From: Ligustrum vulgare
Lineage: Eukaryota; Streptophyta; Magnoliopsida; Lamiales; Oleaceae
DNA: 64,000 nucleotides
Assembly (NCBI GenBank): GCA_963555705.1
Contig: OY743188.1
Location: forward strand, 28,851,383 to 28,915,382
Reading direction: 5' to 3'
The position numbers and the translations under genes were made by a program. The first letter of the stretch is position 1, and every line of letters starts with the position of its first letter. Below, in pieces: positions 59,304 through 64,000 of this stretch. Under the pieces are notes generated by a model, which was not told where the DNA came from, did no database searches, and worked only from the letters and a program-made list of their open reading frames with translations.

Positions 59304-59500
59304 ATGGAAGCTTCGCATGATTTGGGTCGTATGCCGCCGCCACTTCGTCCACCCCCATCGCCGCTGCCAACAGAATTGCTGCACAATATGGGTCCTCTGT
59401 TGCCATTGCTTCGTCGAAGACAACCCGAAGCCAAGAACTCGCCACCGGCTACTTTTGAGGAAATCGAAGAAAGGTTTCGGGACTCAGATCTTCGTTGTCA
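59304..59500 (+). CDS. Possible first coding exon of an unidentified host gene
   Basis: From ATG 59304 a 66-codon frame runs to a good splice-donor context, CAG|GTATGG, at 59501. It begins with a Pro-rich part (MPPPLRPPPSPLP) and ends with a charged part (ATFEEIEERFRDSDLRC). The GC-richer composition and the CT-rich sequence before it look genic. If right, the gypsy element at 59518 entered the first intron 17 bp after the donor, and the remaining exons lie beyond it or outside the window. A competing start in another frame (59249) also exists. The protein family was not recognised, so this is a tentative call. Confidence 0.35.
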
Positions 59501-59517
59501 GGTATGGTTTTCTTTTT

Positions 59518-60191
59518 AATGCGAACCCCTTCGGTATATTGACCGAAAATTCTCACAACAATTTAATACAACATCCAAGAAAGCTAAAGTGGTAATAAAG
59601 CGATAAACACCTTAACCCAAGTTTAAATCTAACTCAAAATTCAAGGATTAAACTAACCATAACCCAATGGGTATCAACCAAACAAATTTCAAGGTGGCGA
59701 AAATAAACAACAACACAAGAATAATAATACTCAAGATAAAGTCGATTAATTTCCTAAGAGATACAAGATCAAGAACAAGGGGGGGACTCTCTCAAGAGCT
59801 TTACAATGAATATCCAAAGTTTTCTTTACAAATGAAAAAGAATGAGTATATAATGTACAAAATGGGCAAAATGTGCAAATTCAGAATTTGCAAGAAAAAT
59901 CCCATTTTTGTAAAACGGAGTGTTTCGGTCGACCAACCCTCAGCCGAACGCGACTGAGGTTGCCTTCAAAAATCTCTGCAGACTTTCGGTCGACCGGAAT
60001 GACTTTCGGTCGACCGAAATTGGCTGAGTCCAATTTTTTCTTCTTTTTGGCTCCAACTTGATTCTCGGCTTGCTTTTCTTGACTTTAATTACTTGTTTAG
60101 CCTCGAATCTTGAACCTCCTTAGCATCAAATCTCGTCATGGGTCCCACAGGCTTGCGCATCAAGGTTTGACTTTCTCGGTTCTCATCATCA
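59518..60191 (-). repeat. Gypsy LTR, left copy (3' LTR of the minus-strand element)
   Basis: About 674 bp, very close to 62836-63556 but lacking about 45 bp in two deletions (TTTATCTTACCCATG and part of the TCGGTCGACC repeats). It contains TTTCGGTCGACCGAAA palindromes at 59924-60020. Confidence 0.9.
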
Positions 60192-60811
60192 CATCCCTCT
60201 TGAAAAGGATTCGACCTCAAATATTGCTTGAGTACACTGTCTGAGACTCCTTGAACTTTGTTCTTGCAACATTGTAGATCACAGGTTCATGTGTTGAAGT
60301 TGGACCTTCGCGATTCTCATCATCTCCTTCATCTCGAAAGAGATTCGACCATGAATCGACACCTACAATAAAAAAATAGAAAATTCGGACACAATAAATG
60401 TAACTGAAACTTCATACTCACCGTGCAAAAATCAATTTGTAGGCGTTGCCAAAAGCTTGAGATGTGCCAACACCGCAAAGTAGCAATTTTGATTTTATTT
60501 GATCGGGGGGTTGCTCCTTCCACGAATGGGAATATATCCGGCCGCCCGGATCAAATGGAATATGCTTACCGCCATGGTTGGCATTGGAAGCACATTGCAT
60601 ACCAATTTCTTCCACACGACATGCCTTTGGAGCTCCTTGTTACTTTGATAAGTATGCTTAACGATCCCCTGCAACAAAGAAGTAACCAAGCTAGGGAGGG
60701 AAGTGTTAGAATATTCAAGAGTAAAGAAAATTTTGGGGTGATCTTTTCTCTCAATTTTCTGGGTGGCACTGATCACTCCCTCACCTTTTTCTGATGTAGG
60801 AACCTCAACTC
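60192..60811 (-). other. Gypsy internal 3' part, no gene recognised
   Basis: A GC-richer block (60420-60680) has overlapping short frames on both strands without a recognisable family. It could be captured host sequence, since the usual RT/integrase sequence is missing here. Confidence 0.4.
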
Positions 60812-62011
60812 TCAGTTCTTCTCTCGCCTCTTCTTTTCGAGAGTCGTGGCTCCAACTCTCAATTCCTCACCTTTTTCTAAGGTCGTGGCCCCAACTCTCT
60901 CTTTTTCATTTGGCCTCACTTTTGTGTTGACATCAATTTCCTCAAGTGATTTTTCTTTTGATTTCCTATTTTCCCTTTCTTTTCTTTCTTCCTCAAATTC
61001 CTTCTTGAGCTTCATTTGGTCTTTTCATACTTCTTCCGGGCTCAAAGATAGGATCACAACCTTTTTTCCATCCATTTGGAAGCTACACCGGTTCCTCTTC
61101 CTATCATGATTCACATTTCGCTTACATTACCAAGGTCTCCCCAAAATTAGGTGAGTAGTATGTATGGGAACCACATCACATAATATTTGATCACTATAAG
61201 TACCAATGTGAAAAGTAAGAAGAACTTGTTCACTTACCCTCACCTCCCCATAGTCATTCAACCTTTACAATATATAAGGACTATGACGCTGCATAACCGG
61301 TAACCCCAATTTCTCCACCCTACTAGCACTCACCATATTAGTTCCAATCTCCCCATCTATTATGAGACTACATGGTTTATCACTCACTAGACACCTAGTG
61401 TAGAAATTATATTCTCCATGTGTTTTCCTCCCATTATCATGGGCCAAAGATGTTGGTGGACTAGCACTTCTCTCCAACTCTCCCCTCTCATTATCGTGGT
61501 CCAAAAATTTTGGTAGCCTAGCATTCATCTCCTTCACTACTTCTCTACTTCCACTACCGTCCCTCATATGGAATGATGAAGCCTTCATTTGCTCAATATT
61601 AACCTTCTCATCCATCCCATCTCCACTCATATCTACCCATTCTCCTCTTTTCCTATGCATGCTCCTATTTTGTTTACTATCCCTTTCATCATCCCAAACA
61701 TTCATTCTATTTTTCCTATTTAGACTCCCATTTTGTTTTCTAACTCCATCCTTATACACTATGTCCCCAAGATTATCCCTCATCCTTCTTCTACTACACA
61801 TCATTTCTTCACCTCCCCTATTTGATGTAATCTCCCCTCTTGTTCCTAAATTTCCCAACTCACCCCCAATCTCCTCAATTTGTCTAGCCATGGTGGTTGA
61901 AAGATTTTGTAACAAGTACTTCAAGTCTTGAGTTTGAGTATTGGAATTTGACATGGTGTGCAAGTGTGAAAGTGTTCTCACAAGAATATTTTTCACTCGT
62001 GTTTCACTCAA
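60812..62011 (-). pseudogene. Gypsy gag-like and aspartic protease remnant
   Basis: The main frame starts at 62011 and is open for 248 codons to a TAA at 61265. It includes 'SLIIDGEIGTNMVSASRVEKLGLP', the gypsy protease site (usually IIDGGS/A; here DGE, so a catalytic-site change). Beyond the stop the homology goes on in the same frame ('LNDYGEVRVSEQVLL', then 'ILGRPW' at about 61135), with more stops. A Lys/Glu-rich tail (60812-61015) follows. RT motifs never appear. Likely inactive protein source. Confidence 0.78.
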
Positions 62012-62821
62012 TTTAGGCTTTTACCCTCTAATGAGCTCACCACTCTTGCCTTTTTCCACTCAAAATCTCCTTTCTCAAGTTCTTCAAGGAAAGTAATCAA
62101 CTAAACCACAAAGTATAATTCTTGTGAAGTCAAAGAAATCACAAACAAGGAAGAAGGAATTTAGAACAAGTAGACACAATAGAAAGTGGAATTTGTGTGC
62201 TTGCTATACTCAAAATGAACAATTAATATGTAGGATAAGATGTTAGGAATACAATTTTAGCAAGGGAATTGAATAACCAAAATTATTAGACAAGGCATAG
62301 ATGTAAAACAATAAGCACAAGAGTGTAAATTTTTAATGAGGCAATTTATCAAACAACTTGTACTCAATCTTTGAATGACCTTGAATGTGGATAATGTGGA
62401 TATATGAAAACCCCCAATAACACAATTGTGCCAAGGAATGAATGATCAACAATTACCCAATGTATGGAGCAAGTGATATATGAGATACAGTGTTGATAAC
62501 ACAATCTCAATGATGGGAATTGGATAGCCCCAAGTAATTAGCAATTGGAAAGTGTAGGTTTTGAACAATAAAGCACTAATGAAGTATTTTTCTTTGGGAC
62601 AATTGATCAAACACTTTGAGTACACAATTGGAAAGTGTAGGTTTTGTAGTAAATGAATAATGGAATTCCCCCAACAAACTCACAATCAATATACCCAATA
62701 CATGAATCAACAATTACACGTGGGCACATAAATTTCCCCCTATTTTCCCAATTTTCGATTTTTTTTTTTTTGAATAACAACAACAAAAATGTAAATGATA
62801 GGTTTACCAAATTAGAGTCAA

Positions 62822-62833
62822 GCTCTAATACCA
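62822..62833 (-). other. Primer binding site of the gypsy element
   Basis: On the minus strand TGGTATTAGAGC, one base different from the iMet-type TGGTATCAGAGC, two bases from the LTR end. Confidence 0.88.
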
Positions 62834-62835
62834 AA

Positions 62836-63556
62836 TGATGCGAACCCCTTCGGTATATTGACCGAAAATTTTCACAACAATTTAATACAAAACTCAAGAA
62901 AGCTAAAGTGGTAAATAAAGTGATAAACACTTTAACCCAAGTTTAAATCTAACCCAAAATTCAAGGATTAAACTAACCATAGCCCAATGGGTATCAACCA
63001 AACAAATTCCAAGGTGGCGGAAATAAACAACAACACAAGAATAATAATACTCAAGATAAAGTTGATTAATTTCCTAAGAGATACAAGATCAAGAACAAGG
63101 GTTTATCTTACCCATGGGGGACTCTCTCAAGAGCTTTGCAATGAACATCCAAAGTTTTCTTTACAAATGAAAAAGAATGAGTATATAATGTACAAATGGG
63201 CAAAAGGTGCAAATTCAGAATTTGCAAGAAAAACCTCGTTTTTGTAAAATAGAGTGTTTCGGTCGACCGACTGGTCGATCGAAATGGGACTTTCGGTCAA
63301 CCAACCCTCAGCCAAACGTGACTGAGGCTGCCTTCAAAAATCTCTGCAGACTTTCGGTCGACCAGAATGACTTTCGGTCGACCAAAATTGGTTGAATCCA
63401 ATTTCTTTTTATTTTTGGCTCCAACTTGATTCTCGGCTTGCTTTTCTTGACTTTAATTACTTGTTTAGCCTCGAATCTTGAACCTCCTTAGCATCGAATC
63501 TCGTCATGGGTCACATAGGCTTGCGCATTGATGTTTGACTTTCTCGATTCTCATCA
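62836..63556 (-). repeat. Gypsy LTR, right copy (5' LTR of the minus-strand element)
   Basis: About 720 bp direct repeat of 59518-60191 with the primer site just to its left. It carries TCGGTCGACCGA-type palindromes at 63259-63390. Confidence 0.9.
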
Positions 63557-63561
63557 TTTTT

Positions 63562-64000
63562 CTTCCAATATTTTGAAAATGGTTGATGATACAGAGTATT
63601 AAATGGTTTGTTCTAACAGTGTCCATTCGTTATAGTGAATTGGATAGTTTTTTCTAATTGAACTGACCTAAGAATTGAAAGATGAATTCCTATCCAAAAA
63701 CCTGGGCTATCCTTGTTATTGATGCTCCTAGAAGATCTATTTTGTAGGATGTGTAAGGAGGAAGAACATCTGTACTAAAATGACCTACAATGCATGCAAC
63801 ACAATCTCAACAAAGTTGATTCTACAACAACAACAAAAAAAAAGAGAGAGATAATGAATAGACAGGAAAAATGTAGCCCCTGAGTTGTGGATTGAGGCAC
63901 TTATGTGCATCTCAACCATTCAGAAACTAAAACAGGTTCATTTCTTTCCATCAATAATTAGCATGATCAGATTACACGTAAAAGAGAACTTGACTTTATT
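63562..64000. other. Right flank, no gene recognised
   Basis: AT-rich sequence with a purine-rich run (63833-63852). If 59304-59500 is a first exon, this would be intron or further gene sequence, but no second exon could be picked. Confidence 0.4.

Larger units (their letters stand above)
59518..63556 (-). mobile_element. Gypsy LTR element with gag-protease only, minus strand
   Basis: Direct repeats 59518-60191 and 62836-63556 are LTRs. On the minus strand they begin TGATGATGAGAA and end GGTTCGCATCA. The primer site TGGTATTAGAGC lies at 62833-62822 and a purine tract (AAGAGGGATG) at about 60202-60192. A TTTTT duplication fits the flanks (59513-59517 and 63557-63561) but is low-complexity. 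The roughly 2.6-kb internal region has gag-like and protease sequence but no RT, RNase H or integrase, so it depends on other elements or is deleted. Confidence 0.85.

Noticed and set aside
60423..60794. 123-residue plus-strand frame in the gypsy interior
   Set aside because: Overlaps equally long minus-strand frames and matches no family I recognise; treated as uncharacterised internal sequence.

Overview
This window is nuclear DNA of a flowering plant, most likely a eudicot. It is AT-rich and holds intron-containing host genes (an hnRNP-type RNA-binding protein and a RING-H2 ubiquitin ligase). The rest is nested transposons: Ty1/copia and Ty3/gypsy LTR elements, a Mutator-like element (MULE), hAT and Helitron remnants, and MITEs. 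The species cannot be told from the sequence.

Layout. 1-8517: an LTR fragment of one unusual retrotransposon family ('LOG family' below), on the minus strand, split by a young and nearly complete copia element (594-7283, TSD CAATG). 8518-11540: copia RNase H and Helitron helicase remnants and a MITE. 11716-12183: intact RING-H2 gene. 13014-19539: an old copia element carrying two LTR-like insertions. 19540-25658: LOG-family copy A, truncated at its 3' end. 25660-32150: mostly non-coding, with direct repeats, MITEs and a hAT transposase remnant. 32157-34660 (minus): a six-exon hnRNP/RNP1-type gene with a hAT MITE in intron 3. 34880-57820: a MULE inserted about 220 bp upstream of the RNP1 start codon. 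One LOG-family element sits in its left TIR and has expanded to LTR-internal-LTR-internal-LTR (34918-52223, TSD AGTTG). A solo gypsy LTR (53338-56110, TSD ACAAT) interrupts its FAR1-type DNA-binding-domain pseudogene. 57831-64000: MITE, microsatellite, tandem duplication, a possible first exon, and a gag-protease-only gypsy element (59518-63556, minus).

The most interesting system is the LOG family. It is a non-autonomous LTR element with a tRNA-iMet-type primer site, a polypurine tract and 3.5-kb LTRs, but no gag or pol. Its internal region carries two intronless antisense genes. One is a full-length LOG-like cytokinin riboside 5'-monophosphate phosphoribohydrolase. The other is a 182-199-residue protein with a basic patch and four cysteines that resembles plant-virus nucleic-acid-binding proteins. 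Both frames are open in all three copies. Between copy A and copies B/C the LOG frame shows 9 substitutions, 7 of them synonymous, although the elements differ much more elsewhere. Whether any copy is expressed cannot be told from sequence alone.
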